Positions 1 through 9,444 of a stretch of 64,000 nucleotides of DNA are shown here, one piece after another. Source of the stretch: Azorinus chamasolen. Its lineage: Eukaryota; Mollusca; Bivalvia; Cardiida; Solecurtidae. A program made the position numbers and the translations under genes. The notes under the pieces were generated by a model that saw nothing but the letters and a program-made list of their open reading frames with translations, made no database searches and was not told where the DNA came from. Where the stretch lies: the NCBI GenBank assembly GCA_963576725.1, contig OY755241.1:79348003-79412002 (forward strand). The letters are read 5' to 3'. The stretch's first letter is position 1; each line of letters starts with the position of its first letter.

Positions 1-430
1 TCTGATGAGGGTCAGTTCTGTTTGCTTATGATATAATATAGATCTAATGCTACAGTTTCTGCTATAGGAGCTGTCTGATGAGGGTCAGTTCTGTTTGCTT
101 ATGATATAATATAGATCTAATGCTACAGTTTCTGCTATAGGAGCTGTCTGATCAGGGTCAGTTCTGTTTGCTTATGATATATAATATAGATCTAATGCTA
201 CAGTTTCTGCTATAGGAGCTGTCTGATGAGGGTCAGTTCTGTTTGCTTATGATATAATATAGATCTAATGCTACAGTTTCTGCTATAGGAGCTGCCTGAT
301 GAGGGTCAGTTCTGTTTGCTTATGATATAATATAGATCTAATGCTACAGTTTCTGCTATAGGAGCTGTCTGATGAGGGTCAGTTCTGTTTGCTTATGATA
401 TATAATATAGATCTAATGCTACAGCTTCTT
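1..430. repeat. 73-bp tandem array derived from a T4 MITE arm
   Basis: About six head-to-tail copies (73 bp, two of them 75 bp because of an extra AT) of a unit beginning TCTGATGAGGGTCAGTTCTG. The unit is the right half of a T4 hairpin plus the adjoining arm. The array runs into normal T4 sequence (431-481) and is cut by the window edge, so its full length is unknown. It lies upstream of the first visible IDH3B exon, presumably in an intron. Confidence 0.85.
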
Positions 431-481
431 CTATAGCCAAAACTGTCTGTGTCCATGTGTTATTATAGGAAATCAATCTAA

Positions 482-731
482 TTAACCCTTTCCCTGTTCT
501 ATATTTAGTCATAATTTCAATACCTACTGAATATTCATGGAGAAAATAGTTATAATGAAACATGAAAGGTGTAACATTGTAGCCATTTTAGAAAGAAAAT
601 AAACAGATCTTTCAAATTCCACTAGCAAACAGAGTAGACCCTGATCAGACAGCTCCTCTAGGAGCCGTCTGATCTGGGTCTACTCTGTTTGCAAATGCGT
701 GAAAACACGTTTATATGAGGGAAAGGGTTAA
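482..731 (-). mobile_element. T1 MITE nested in a T4 MITE
   Basis: TTAA-CCCTTTCCC at the left and GGGAAAGGG-TTAA at the right enclose 250 bp with a near-perfect hairpin (GCAAACAGAGTAGACC ... GGCTCC / GGAGCC ...). T4 sequence continues on both sides (431-481 and 732-787, ending AGGAAAGGGTTAA), so T1 inserted into a TTAA of an older T4. Confidence 0.85.
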
Positions 732-853
732 TAATATTCTTGACGTCATTATTTCTTACATAGATCTTCATGAGAGGAAAGGGTTAATTCTTTGTCATAT
801 TGATTTAGACTGGTCGTAAAAGGTTTAACCAGGATATGTATTTATTGTTTCAG

Positions 854-907
854 GGCTCTAATAGTGTTAGTAACTCCAGACATGTACATCAGTCATCATT
901 GTGCCAG
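854..907 (+). CDS. IDH3B: IDH3B, NAD-dependent isocitrate dehydrogenase subunit beta: visible coding exon 1 (presequence part)
   Basis: This 54-nt exon lies between a good 3' splice site (TTTATTGTTTCAG) and a good 5' splice site (CAG|GTAAGA). It encodes 18 residues, GSNSVSNSRHVHQSSLCQ, and ends in phase 0, which fits the phase-0 start of the next exon at 3644. The composition (Ser, Arg, His; no acidic residues) suits a mitochondrial presequence or the cleavage region. No start codon is needed here because an in-frame acceptor precedes it; the first coding exon must lie before position 1. The assignment rests on splice signals, phase and position, since this part of the protein is poorly conserved. 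An in-frame ATG at 836 falls in the intron and is not the start. Confidence 0.65.
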
Positions 908-926
908 GTAAGAATTTACAGTAAAT

Positions 927-1176
927 TTAATCCTTTCCTTCATATTAATGCGTTTTCATGCATTTGCAAAAAGAGTAGACCCATATCAGACTGCTCCTAT
1001 AGGAACATTTTGATCAGGGTCTGCTCTTTTGGCTAAAAGAATCTGAAAGATCTGTTTCTTCACTTTCTAAAATAGCTAAAATGCTCCACCTTCCGTATTT
1101 CTTTATAGCTATTTTGTCCATGAATATTCAGTAGGTAGTATGATTTGGAATAGATTTAGAACAGGGAAAGGGTTAA
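927..1176 (+). mobile_element. T1 MITE
   Basis: 250-bp copy from TTAATCCTTTCC to GGGAAAGGGTTAA, with a decayed hairpin (GCAAAAAGAGTAGACCC ... GGGTCTGCTCTTTTGGC). It starts only 20 bp inside the IDH3B intron that begins at 908. Confidence 0.8.
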
Positions 1177-1194
1177 GAAGTTAAGAGCCTCTGT

Positions 1195-1371
1195 TTATAG
1201 ACTTAAAGGACACCCTTAATATAGATCTGATTCTATAGTTTCTGCCAGTCAGAAAATAAAAATAAAAAATCATGAATGTAAATAAGGCTGTCATTATTGT
1301 TCACATCAATATTCATCATCATTTAGCTCATCAATATTCATTATCATAAAGTAACATTGTGAAAAGCGTAT
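1195..1371 (+). repeat. T4 MITE remnants
   Basis: Pieces of the T4 right arm (ATAGATCTGATTCTATAGTTTCTGCC and TCATGAATG/ATTCATCATC motifs) followed by the usual terminal GTATTTATGGA. No hairpin remains. Confidence 0.5.
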
Positions 1372-1375
1372 TTAT

Positions 1376-1421
1376 GGATTACCATGCCAACACTCTACCG
1401 ACTGAGCTACCAAGCCACACA
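1376..1421 (-). pseudogene. tRNA 5'-half fragment
   Basis: The minus strand reads like the 5' half of a tRNA: a TAGCTCAGTCGGTAGAG D-arm (box A) followed by an anticodon-stem-like stretch. No T-arm (GTTCGA box B) or acceptor 3' strand follows, so it cannot be a working tRNA gene. It is probably a dead tRNA or SINE head. Confidence 0.55.
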
Positions 1422-1474
1422 GTAAAGCCTATCAACTTATTTTCCACAATCTCTACCCGGCTACAATAAGCTTT

Positions 1475-1750
1475 GTAAAACTCGAAATTAGGAGGAAAAC
1501 AACATGAATTGCCTTAATTGGCAAAGTAACACATGCTTTAAAATTTGGAATAGGTTCTTTTACCAGATAGTTCAGCTACTATTCCCAGTTTGTCTGACCA
1601 GGGAAATTACACAGAGTCTATCTGAAAACTGTAGTAAAACTCCAAATTAGGAGGAAAACAACATAAATTGCCTTAATTGGCATTAATGCATGCTTTAAAA
1701 TTTGGAATATGTTCTTCTATAGCTATTCCCAGTTTGTCCGACCAGAGAAT
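1475..1750 (+). repeat. Two-copy ~155-bp direct repeat
   Basis: Two diverged copies (about 1475-1613 and 1632-1750) of a segment starting AAATTAGGAGGAAAACAACA and ending near CCCAGTTTGTC. No coding potential or known family was recognised. Confidence 0.7.
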
Positions 1751-1821
1751 TAAACAGACAGACAAGTTTCAGAGAACTAATAAAATTTCAGACATCCTTC
1801 ACCTATTAACCCTTAACCCTA

Positions 1822-2164
1822 TTAACCCTTCGCTTGCTGAATTTTAAAATACATTTCTCCTTCTTTACCCATGCCCTGTTGTATAATTACATATATTTTC
1901 ACTGTGTACAAGTATTTGGCTGTGAAATCACTGCTGTTGAGTTCACTGGTTGCACAATTAACTTGTAAATCTGGACATATGGGTCTTCTCTATTTACAGG
2001 TAGGTATATTGATGTGAACAGCAAGCGATTATTTCGCTGCACAATCACTGCTGGGGAGTGCACTAGTTGCACAATCAATTTGTAAATAGTGCAGGAGCTG
2101 TCTCGTCTGGGTCTTCACTATTTACAGGTAGGTATATTGACGTGAACAGCAAGTGAAGGGTTAA
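1822..2164 (+). mobile_element. T3 MITE with internal duplication
   Basis: Runs from TTAACCCTTCGCTTGCT to AGCAAGTGAAGGGTTAA. It is longer than the ~250-bp T3 norm because the stretch from TTTCGCTG to the hairpin and the GTAGGTATATTGA motif are present twice. A T4 minus-strand fragment (2165-2262) follows and shares a TTAA with the next T3 copy. Confidence 0.8.
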
Positions 2165-2258
2165 GGCAGACAAACTGATCAGAAGGCTGCTGATTGAGTG
2201 ATCTGGTCTGGATTTACTCTGTTTGCAAAGATATTATGGTAAAATATGAGATAAAGGG

Positions 2259-2508
2259 TTAACCCTCCGCTTGCTATTCGCGTCAATATACCTACCTGTA
2301 AATAGTGAAGACCCAGATGAGACAGCTCCTGCAGGAGCTGTCTCATCAGGGTCTGCACTATTTACAAGTTGATTGTGCAACCAGTGCACTCCACAGCAGT
2401 GATTGCACAGCGAAATACTTGTACACAGTGAAGATATATGTAATTATACAACAGGGCATGGGTAAAGAAGGAGAAATGTATTTTAAAATTCAGCAAGAGA
2501 AGGGTTAA
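2259..2508 (-). mobile_element. T3 MITE
   Basis: Complete 250-bp copy in inverse orientation to the previous one, with TTAA at both ends. The hairpin reads AGACAGCTCCTGCAGGAGCT. The short reading frame at 2305-2508 is the hairpin read through and is not a gene. Confidence 0.85.
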
Positions 2509-2516
2509 TACCAGTA

Positions 2517-2765
2517 TTTAAACCTTTACTCCATGAATATTCAAAGAAATTATGACATTATGAATATTAAAAAAAAATTAATGGCATATAATACATAATA
2601 TGTTTGCTGAAGTAGAAATTAGAAACTATAAAATCAGATCTATATTGTTCCATGAGCAAGCAAACAGGGCAGACCCTGATCAAACGGCTTCTGTAGGAGC
2701 ATTCTGATCTGGGTCTGCTCTGTTTGCAAAGGGGTAGAAGGCGTATTTATAGAGGAAAGGGTTAA
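2517..2765 (-). mobile_element. T4 MITE
   Basis: From AAACCTTTACTCCATGAATATTC to GGAAAGGGTTAA, with the arm motif GAAACTATAAAATCAGATCTA and a hairpin of GCAAACAGGGCAGACC / GGTCTGCTCTGTTTGC. Confidence 0.8.
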
Positions 2766-2876
2766 GAAATCTTGAACAAAATTTTTTCTTTATTTCTGTG
2801 CGACCACCCTGTCTTGTTGGTATTCATTACAATTTTTTTATTGGTTGATTCTGCTGGATTACAAGTTAGAGTTTGG

Positions 2877-3101
2877 TTAACCTTCTCCTTCCTGTAAATG
2901 CTTTTTCATGCATTTGCAAATTGGGTAGACCTAGATGATCAAGGACTGCTCTGTTTGCTAAGCATGAAATTATAATAGATTTGATTTTACAAATTCTGCC
3001 TGGGCCAAAGTGTCCTATTTTCATATGCCAAAAAATTAATCTAATCGAATAGTCATGATGTCATTATTTCTTACATGAATATTGAACGGGGAAAGGGTTA
3101 C
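2877..3101 (+). mobile_element. T4 MITE, partly deleted hairpin
   Basis: TTAACCTTCTCC to GGAAAGGGTTA. The hairpin has lost much of its left arm, leaving GTAGACCTAGATGATC. Confidence 0.7.
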
Positions 3102-3585
3102 CCCTTTACCTCATGAATATTTAGTAAGAGAAAATTACTATGCATACTAATTTGCTGAGCTTTTATAATGGCATAATGAATAAGAGAATAATTAACCTTG
3201 GCAGAATCTGTAAAGTCAGATCTAAATTATTTCATTAGCAAACAGATACGTCCCAAATCAGACAGCTCCTACTGAAGCCATCTGATCTTAACCCTTTCCC
3301 TGTTCTATATTTAGCCCTAATTTCAATATCTACTGAATATTCATTAACAAAATAGTTATAAATAAATATGAAAGGTAACATTTTAGAAAGCAAAGAAACA
3401 TCTTTCAAAGTCTATTAGCAAACAGAGCAGACCCAGATCAGACGGCTCCTCTAGGAGCCGTCTGATCTGGGTCTACTCTGTTTGCAAATGCGTGAAAACA
3501 TGTTTATATAAGGGAAAGGGTTAAGGTCTACTCTGTTTGCAAAGGTGTGAAAAGGCATTTCTTTGTAAAGTGTTTAAAAGTAATT
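3098..3585 (-). mobile_element. T4 MITE interrupted by a T1 MITE
   Basis: The left part (3098-3287) holds the CATGAATATTTAG arm and hairpin half. The right part (3525-3585) resumes with GGTCTACTCTGTTTGC and the GTGAAAAGGCATTT terminus. The break falls at the outer side of the hairpin, where the T1 copy at 3288-3524 lies. Confidence 0.75.
3288..3524 (-). mobile_element. T1 MITE nested in T4
   Basis: TTAACCCTTTCCC to GGGAAAGGGTTAA with a perfect-looking hairpin centred on GGCTCCTCTAGGAGCC. It is younger than the T4 host. Confidence 0.85.
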
Positions 3586-3643
3586 GATTGAGATACCAAT
3601 AGGTCTATACAACTCTATCAGGTCTGATATATTTGATTTGTAG

Positions 3644-3792
3644 GCTGTAACAGAGCCAGTATCACGTCCTGTTGGACGCCATGCTGTCACTCTCGTGCCT
3701 GGTGATGGCGTGGGACCAGAAATTATGGCCAGCTTACAAGTGGTCTTCAAGACGTCTGGGGTACCAGTAGATTTTGAAGAATATTTTTTAAG
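3644..3792 (+). CDS. IDH3B: IDH3B visible coding exon 2 (nucleotide-binding-fold start)
   Basis: 149 nt bounded by TTTGTAG and AG|GTAATT, phase 0 in and two bases left over. It encodes 49 residues that open the isocitrate/isopropylmalate dehydrogenase fold: [17 protein letters not shown] is the family's first beta strand and the GDGVGPE loop, about visible residues 38-44. The end PVDFEEYFL resembles the beta subunit. The leading [11 protein letters not shown] probably spans the presequence/mature boundary. The enzyme is the TCA-cycle NAD-IDH of the mitochondrial matrix, a complex of catalytic alpha with beta and gamma regulatory subunits; the beta call is argued at 20959. Confidence 0.95.
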
Positions 3793-3821
3793 GTAATTTG
3801 AAATGATACTTTGACCCTTTT

Positions 3822-4070
3822 CAGGGTTGCAATGCAGCAGAAAAAAAACCATTTCCAAGCTCAGGGAATTGTTAGAAATGTAAGGAAAATTTGAAAATAT
3901 AGGTAAATGTCAGGGAATTCTGAAAAAATGAGATTCAGGGCCATATGTTATATGTTTTCAAAATTGTTGCATAAATTGTGACAGAAAGACCAAATGTAGT
4001 AATGTAATGTATCAGGGAAATTTGAAATTATGTCAGGGAATTTTGCTTCCTCTGGTTTGTGGCAACCCTG
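3822..4070. mobile_element. Short hAT-like MITE
   Basis: 249 bp starting CAGGGTTGC and ending GGCAACCCTG, with several internal TCAGGGAA(T/A)TTTG repeats near both ends. The flanks CTTTT and CTTTC could be a decayed 5-bp target duplication. The ends resemble those of the element at 8000-9244. It starts 30 bp after an IDH3B 5' splice site. Confidence 0.65.
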
Positions 4071-4460
4071 CTTTCATGCCTTTGTAAACAGAGTGGATCC
4101 AGATCAGATGGAACAGGAGCCACCTGATCAGTGGCTGCTCTGTTGTCATATGGAATTATATCTATAAATCTTATCCTACAATTTTTGTGAAAGCAAAATA
4201 TTCCCTTGAAAATAGTAAATCGTAAAAATTAAATTAATGAATATTCATGAACATAGCTGTTCATTAGTGAAAGGTTTAAATAATTCGTCTTTCATTTGTT
4301 TCCATAAAAAATTTAGGACTCTTTTCAGGAACCCATTTGATAACCTTTGCAAACAAAGTTGTCTCATCAGGATGTGGCATGTCACATGTCTCATCGGTCT
4401 GGATCTACTCTGTTTCAAAGGCTTGAAACGGTGTTTGTTTGTCAGAGGGAAAGGGTTAAT
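4071..4460. repeat. T4 and T1 MITE remnants
   Basis: A T4 plus-strand remnant (about 4075-4277, hairpin half GTAAACAGAGTGGATCC) is followed by a damaged minus-strand copy ending GAGGGAAAGGGTTAA at 4460. Small open frames here are hairpin read-through. Confidence 0.6.
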
Positions 4461-4469
4461 ATGTTATGT

Positions 4470-5167
4470 CATTTTAATTCTGGCAAGACCTGAAACTGGA
4501 AGGTTCTCAGCTTTCATATTTGGCACATAGCATCAATTTCAGGACCACTTCAAAGTTATACAAATTATGCCCCTGGTGTCAAAATTGACCCCGGCCCAGG
4601 GGTGGCCAGTTTTCTATAGAAACATATGGTGAAAACTTTGAAAATCTTCTCCTCTGAAACTGGAAGGTTCTCAGGTTTCATATTTTGCACATAGCATCAT
4701 GTTCAGGTCCTCTATGATATATATATAAATTATGCCCCTAGGGTCAAATATGATCTGCCAAAGGGGTGGAGAATTTTCAATAGAAACATACTGTGAAAAC
4801 TTCGAAAATCTCCTCAGCTTTCATATTTGGCACATAGCATCATGTTCAGGTCCTCTACAAAAGTTATATGAATTATGCCGCTGGGGTCAAATGTGGCCCC
4901 GCCCCAGAGGTGGCTAGTTTTCAAAAGAAACATATAGTGAAAACTTTGAAAATATCCTCCTGAAACTGGAATGTTCTGAGCTTTCATATTTGGTACATAG
5001 CATCATCTTGAAGTACTTTACAAAAGTTATATGAATGATGCCCCTAGAGTCAAATGAGGCCTCGCCCCAGGGGTGTCCAGTTTTCTATAGAAATATATAG
5101 TGAAAACTTTGAAAATCTCCTGATTGTCTAGTGAGTGATATCAGGGCCATTGTGGCCCTCTTGTTTA
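4470..5167 (+). mobile_element. Pearl-A element (tandem ~155-bp monomers), head missing
   Basis: More than four diverged monomers with CTGAAACTGGAAGGTTCTCA, a TTTGGCACATAGCATCAT motif and a GGGGTCAAA...GCCCCAGGGGT block. It ends with the family's terminal GATATCAGGGCCAT...GGCCCTCTTGTTT hairpin. The GAGCACAAAGTGCTC head is absent, so it is 5'-truncated or rearranged. Confidence 0.8.
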
Positions 5168-5236
5168 TAATGGCATACTTCCAAGATGTTTTGATATTGT
5201 TAGAAACTAAAGTCATCACTATTCTCTAATATATAA

Positions 5237-5269
5237 GAGCGCTATATAAATGTGATATAATAATAATAA
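5237..5269 (+). repeat. Retroposon-type 3' tail
   Basis: GAGCGCTATATAAATGTGAT followed by an (ATA)n run. The same tail recurs at 26486-26520. I read it as the 3' end of an otherwise missing LINE or SINE; a C5 element sits inside its ATA run. Confidence 0.45.
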
Positions 5270-5270
5270 T

Positions 5271-5477
5271 ACAGTAAAGTTCCGCTAATGCGACCACCTA
5301 AAAGAGGTATAATTCTGGGTGCTAGATGCAGGTGGTAGCTTAATGCAGGACAAAAGTAATGCAGAAAGCTCCTAGGGGAGCTTTCTGCATTACTTTTGCC
5401 CTGCATTAAGCAACCACCTGCTTTAAACAACACCAGTGCCTGTTTATTAAGTGGTCGCATTAGCGGGGTTTTACTGT
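5271..5477. mobile_element. C5 MITE
   Basis: 207 bp from ACAGTAAAGTTCCGCTAATG to the inverse at TTTTACTGT. A long central hairpin (AATGCAGAAAGCTCC / GGAGCTTTCTGCATT) is framed by an outer CAGGTGGT/ACCACCTG pair. It is inserted in an ATA microsatellite. Confidence 0.85.
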
Positions 5478-5489
5478 AATAATAATAAT

Positions 5490-6073
5490 ATATTTTCAAA
5501 AGCAAACAGGAGCCATTGGATCAGGATCGACTTTGCTTGCAAATGCATGAAAAGATGTTTATATGAAGGAAAGGGTTAATGATAGAGTCCAGTCAGTTTG
5601 ACAAGACACAATTATGCCCCATGCAACGAACTTGCACAAGATACATGTATATGTTTTTTGACTGGTCTGTCAGTCTGTCTAGAATAATACATTGTTGCTC
5701 ATCTAGCATTTTCATTTCTTGACCAATTTTTCTCAAATTTGCTTTGAGAATTGTCTTGAATAAAAGCTTGGATGAGTTTGATTTTCAGAGGAATCTGCCA
5801 TGGGGAACCACTTTTTATCCCTGAAAATGTGGTATCACGGGGTATGTGACCCTACTCTCTAAAGTTCTTAAATTTGTGAAAGGATTTTGAAAAACAAACT
5901 GTGCAGATCCTAATCAGAGGACTTGTTGCCAATGTCAGTACACTCGTTTCCAGTATTCAAAGGTTTGGCAAACAGTATTGACCATTGGCCATTTCAAAGT
6001 TGCAGTTGGCCCAGGATCTATCTGTCTGTGAGGACATAAAGAAGATAAGTACTGATGACATTTTATCTTACAG
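5490..6073. other. Intron, mostly unassigned
   Basis: 5490-5582 is the right end of a T1 MITE (GTTTATATGAAGGAAAGGGTTAA). The rest, up to the 3' splice site at 6073, contains no feature I recognise. Confidence 0.5.
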
Positions 6074-6214
6074 TGAGAGCCAGCAGGCCCAGAGCAGTAA
6101 CTATAACACAGCCTTGGAGTCATTCCAGCGGAATGGCGTAGGCCTGAAAGGAATCATCAAGACGCCACCTACATTCAAAGGAAATGAACTGCAGTCTCTG
6201 AATATGAAAATAAG
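6074..6214 (+). CDS. IDH3B: IDH3B visible coding exon 3
   Basis: 141 nt between ATCTTACAG and AAG|GTAATG. One base completes the Ser codon split after exon 2, 46 codons follow, and two bases remain. It encodes ...ALESFQRNGVGLKGIIKTP and KGNELQSLNMKIR, corresponding to the second strand region where IDH family members read K-G-x-I-x-T-P. In the beta/gamma subunits this segment helps form the allosteric or substrate surface (family knowledge). The start SESQQAQSSNYN is low-complexity and poorly conserved. Confidence 0.95.
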
Positions 6215-6406
6215 GTAATGTAATTACCATAGATATTTGGCTGGACAAATTGAGGCAAAAAGTTTCGACTCAAATCAAACTGCTCCTAAAAGGAGATCTT
6301 TGGTAGGCTGTATGGGCTGGTATGACTAATGTATGTGTCGTATTTCCTGCAACCAACGTGAAAATGTCCATGTAACTAAATTTATTAATAGAATGTTTCT
6401 GCTCAT

Positions 6407-6590
6407 TTAACCCATTGCCTCATAGGCTATTTCTAGATCCAACCTCTTCTAAATCTACCGAAAAGGAGCATTTACTAGAGAAAAGGAAAATTATAGAATT
6501 GTTGAAGCAAATGATCTATTTATCACAATGGTTTCACAAAGTGACTTTAATATATTCATCAAAAGGCGTCAATATGCGGGACTGGGTTAA
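6407..6590 (-). mobile_element. T2 MITE, hairpin mostly deleted
   Basis: TTAACCCATTGCCTCATAGGC to GGACTGGGTTAA. The hairpin keeps only GCAAATGATCTATTTATC. Confidence 0.75.
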
Positions 6591-6596
6591 TATGGT

Positions 6597-6795
6597 GGTG
6601 GTGGTGGCTTGGGCAAGTGGTTGAGCTTTGAGCTGATCACCCAGGAGTTCATGTTCGAATCCCGGCTGGACCAGCTCGAAATTTCAGAGACGCTTTTCAG
6701 TGTCTCCCACCGGTACGAGGTTGCATCCTCTTCACCCAGGGTTTAAAATGGGTACCTGTAGTAGACTAAAACTAGGTACTTTACCTTTTTTATAT
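6597..6795 (+). mobile_element. tRNA-derived SINE
   Basis: A box A-like GGCAAGTGGTTGAG (near 6612) and box B GTTCGAATCCC (6653-6663) are correctly spaced for an RNA polymerase III promoter. An unrelated body (CACCGGTACGAGG ...) follows up to the Pearl-A start. No clear target duplication was found. Confidence 0.6.
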
Positions 6796-6796
6796 C

Positions 6797-7937
6797 ACCA
6801 AAGCACTTTTGTGCCCAGGGTGAGCTTTCGTGATTGCCTGATGTCCGTCATCCGTCGGCGTCTGTCGTCCCGCGTCAACAATTTCAACCTTTAAAAATCT
6901 TCTCCTCTGAATCTACAAGGTTTTCAGCTTTCATCTTTAGAAAATAGCATCATCTGTAGGTCCTCTACAAAAGTTATATAAATTATGCCCCTGGGGTCAA
7001 AATTGGCCCTGCCCCAGGGGTGCCTTGTTTTCTATAGAAACATATAGTAAAACTTTGAAAATCTTCTCCTCTGAAACTGGAAGGTTCTCAGCTTTCATAA
7101 ATGGCACCTGGCATCATGTTCAGGTCCTCTACAAAAATTGTATAAAATATGCCCCTGGGGTCAAAATTGGCCCCTCCTCAGGGGTGGTCAGTTTTCAATA
7201 GAAACATATAGTAAAAACTTTGAAAATCTTCCCCTCTGAAACTTGAAGGTTCTCAGCTTTCATATTTGGCACATATCACCATGTTCAGTTCCTCTACAAA
7301 CATTATATAAATTATGCCCCTGGGGTCAAAATTGGCCCCGCCCCAGGGGTGGTCAGTTTTCAATAGAAACATATAGTGAAAACTTTGATAATCTTCTCCT
7401 CTGAAACTGGAAGGTTCTCTGGTTTTATATTTGGCACATAGCATCATGTACATGTCCTCTACAAAAGTTATATAAATTATGCCCCTGGGATCAAAATTGG
7501 GCCCGCCCCAAAGGTGGCCAGTTTTCAATAGAAACTTATGGTGAAAACTTTGAAAATCTACTCCTGAAACTGGAAGATTCTAAGCTTTCATATTTGGCAC
7601 ATAGCATCATGTTCAGGTCCTCTATATGAGTTATATAAGTTATGGCCCTGGGGTCAAAATTGGCCTCGCCCAGGGGTGATGAGTTTTCAATAGAAACAAT
7701 TATAGTGAAAACTTAGAAAATCTTCTCCTGAAACTGGAAGGTTATCAGCTTTCATATTTGGTATAAAGCATCATGTTCAGGTCCTCTACAAAAGTTATAT
7801 AAATTATGCCCCTTGGGTAAAAATTTGCCCCGCCCCAGGGCCGGCTAGTTTTCCATAGAAACATATAGTGAAAACTTTGAAAATATTCCTCTGATTGTCT
7901 GGTTAGCGATATCGGGGCCATTCTGGCCCTCTTGTTT
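6797..7937 (+). mobile_element. Pearl-A element, near full length
   Basis: The head AGCACTTTTGTGCCCAGGGT is followed by a GTCCGTCATCCGTC stretch, six or seven ~155-bp monomers and the terminal GATATCGGGGCCATTC hairpin ending CTCTTGTTT. Minus-strand open frames of 88-91 residues repeating PWGGANFDPRGIIY are the monomers read through; they are not genes. Confidence 0.85.
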
Positions 7938-7999
7938 AATACAAATTTATAGTCAAAAGGATCATTAAGGACAAATATCATGCATTGTTTATACTTATC

Positions 8000-9244
8000 C
8001 AGGGTTCGCACAGGCTTGAAAAGTACTTGAAAATGAAGGGCTGTCTTGAAAAGTCCTTGAAAATGGTTTAAGTCTTAAAAAGTACTTGAAAAGTACTTGA
8101 TTTTCAACATATTCGGTCTGCTGAAATAAAAAAAACTCAAAACCCTTGAATTTATATTTAAATTTAAAGTTCCGAGAGATTCAATTGTAGTTTGCCGATA
8201 CGCTTGTTTTTTCTCTCTCTCAGTACGAAGTTACGGTAGGGGGACGAATGGATACTCGGGGTGAATCTGTCGTCTGGTTCCAGGCGAGATTGTCTCCCTT
8301 TTTGAAACAAACATGTGACGCTTTCAAAATGTAGTGACACGAACTAAATTAATACTTTTACGACGCTTTCACGTTTGTGAAACCATCATTAAAAATGGGA
8401 AAATGTGTATTTAACCGCGAATGGATAAAGAAATATCAGTGGGTTGAGGAAACCGCCGATAAATCGAAAGCACGTTGTCGGTATTGTAACAAGGATGTTG
8501 ACATCGCGCGCATGGGAGAAAGTGCCTTGAGATCACATGCCAAGGGAGAAACGCATAAGAAAAGGTGTGTTTCTCCTTCTGTTACGTCAATTTGCTCATT
8601 TATGTCTAAAACCGAACCTAAAACTGATGTAAAAGCTGAGACGTCTGCCGGTATACCAAACATGACAATTCCCCCACCCACTCAATTCCCTACTGGTAAA
8701 GCAACTGCTACATTGTCGCACTACGTTTCTAAAAACGACGTTCTGAAAGCAGAAATCTTATGGACATTGCGCACAATAGTCAAACATTCCTCATACAAGT
8801 CAAATGAAGATGTAAATGAAATTTTCCAAGCAATGTTTCCAGACAGTGAAATTGCGAAAAAGTTCAAATTGGGTGAACGGAAAACTGCTTATTTGAGTGT
8901 TTTTGGTCTTGCTGAGCATTTCAAAACTCTTTTGGTAAAGAAAATTCAGGGCCCTTTTGTTGCTTTGTTTGACGAATCTCTTAATCGAAAAATGCAAGAA
9001 AAACAATCAGTTTCAGTTATCTTTTATAAAAGTTCACTTGTTTTCAACCACTAATAAGAATAACTAAGTTTAAGGAAGAGAAGAGATGCTGTTTAATACT
9101 TCAATTTAAGTCAACAGATGTGGAAATTGTCATTTTAAGGTACGTATATATAAAGTGAATAGTCCTTGAAAATAGTGTGGACTGTCCTTAAAAAGTCCTT
9201 GAAAAGTCCTTGAATTTTTGGTAATCTTGCCTGTATGAACCCTG
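8000..9244 (+). mobile_element. hAT-like DNA transposon, internally deleted, with 5-bp target duplication
   Basis: The ends CAGGGTTCGCACAGGC (8000) and GCCTGTATGAACCCTG (to 9244) are inverted repeats with two mismatches. Clusters of (A)AGTCCTTGAAAA-type subterminal repeats lie inside both ends. TTATC is present directly outside each end (7995-7999 and 9245-9249). The element is 1245 bp and carries one N-terminal transposase fragment, so it is non-autonomous. Typical hAT duplications are 8 bp; a 5-bp one is less usual. Confidence 0.85.
8377..9054 (+). pseudogene. hAT-type transposase N-terminal fragment with BED-like zinc finger
   Basis: 225 codons. Near the N-terminus, residues CRYCNKDVDI...LRSHAKGETHKK give a C-x2-C ... 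H-x5-H BED-like zinc finger preceded by a Trp/Arg-rich segment. A second Met (8395) fits as well as the first. A helical linker follows, and the frame then reaches FVALFDESLN, where the Asp matches the position of the first catalytic Asp of the RNase H-like core. After ~10 more residues the frame runs into unrelated sequence and stops. About two thirds of a normal transposase is missing, so this cannot be active; it could at most encode a DNA-binding fragment. GC content and codon use are higher than the surroundings. Confidence 0.8.
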
Positions 9245-9249
9245 TTATC

Positions 9250-9440
9250 CCTTTATGCATTCTATCCAAAAATTCATGACATTATGACTATACTTTAACT
9301 GCACATATATGATAGTCCAAGAAAGCAGGAATCTGTTTATTGCCATTGCAAAAACTTTTTTTTTCCATGGCAGAAACTGTAGAATCAGATCCATTAAGTA
9401 AATAGAGCAGAACCTGATCAGGTCCTGCATTAAGCAACCT
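9250..9440 (-). repeat. T4 MITE remnant joined to C5 remnant
   Basis: T4 arm (CATGGCAGAAACTGTAGAATCAGATC) with one hairpin half, then CCTGCATTAAGCAACC from a C5 element. Confidence 0.6.
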
Positions 9441-9444
9441 AATG

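Noticed and set aside
836..1036. ATG-started frame of 66 codons at 836 as IDH3B start
   Set aside because: The ATG precedes a good 3' splice site at 853, and the frame continues through a good donor at 907 into a T1 MITE; only the middle 54 nt are credible exon.
1376..1421. Functional tRNA gene
   Set aside because: Only the 5' half is present; no T-arm or acceptor 3' strand follows.
7253..8011. Repeated minus-strand peptides with PWGGANFDPRGIIY
   Set aside because: They are Pearl-A monomers read in one frame; the same sequence recurs at every Pearl-A copy in the window, and no start, splice or length consistency is seen.
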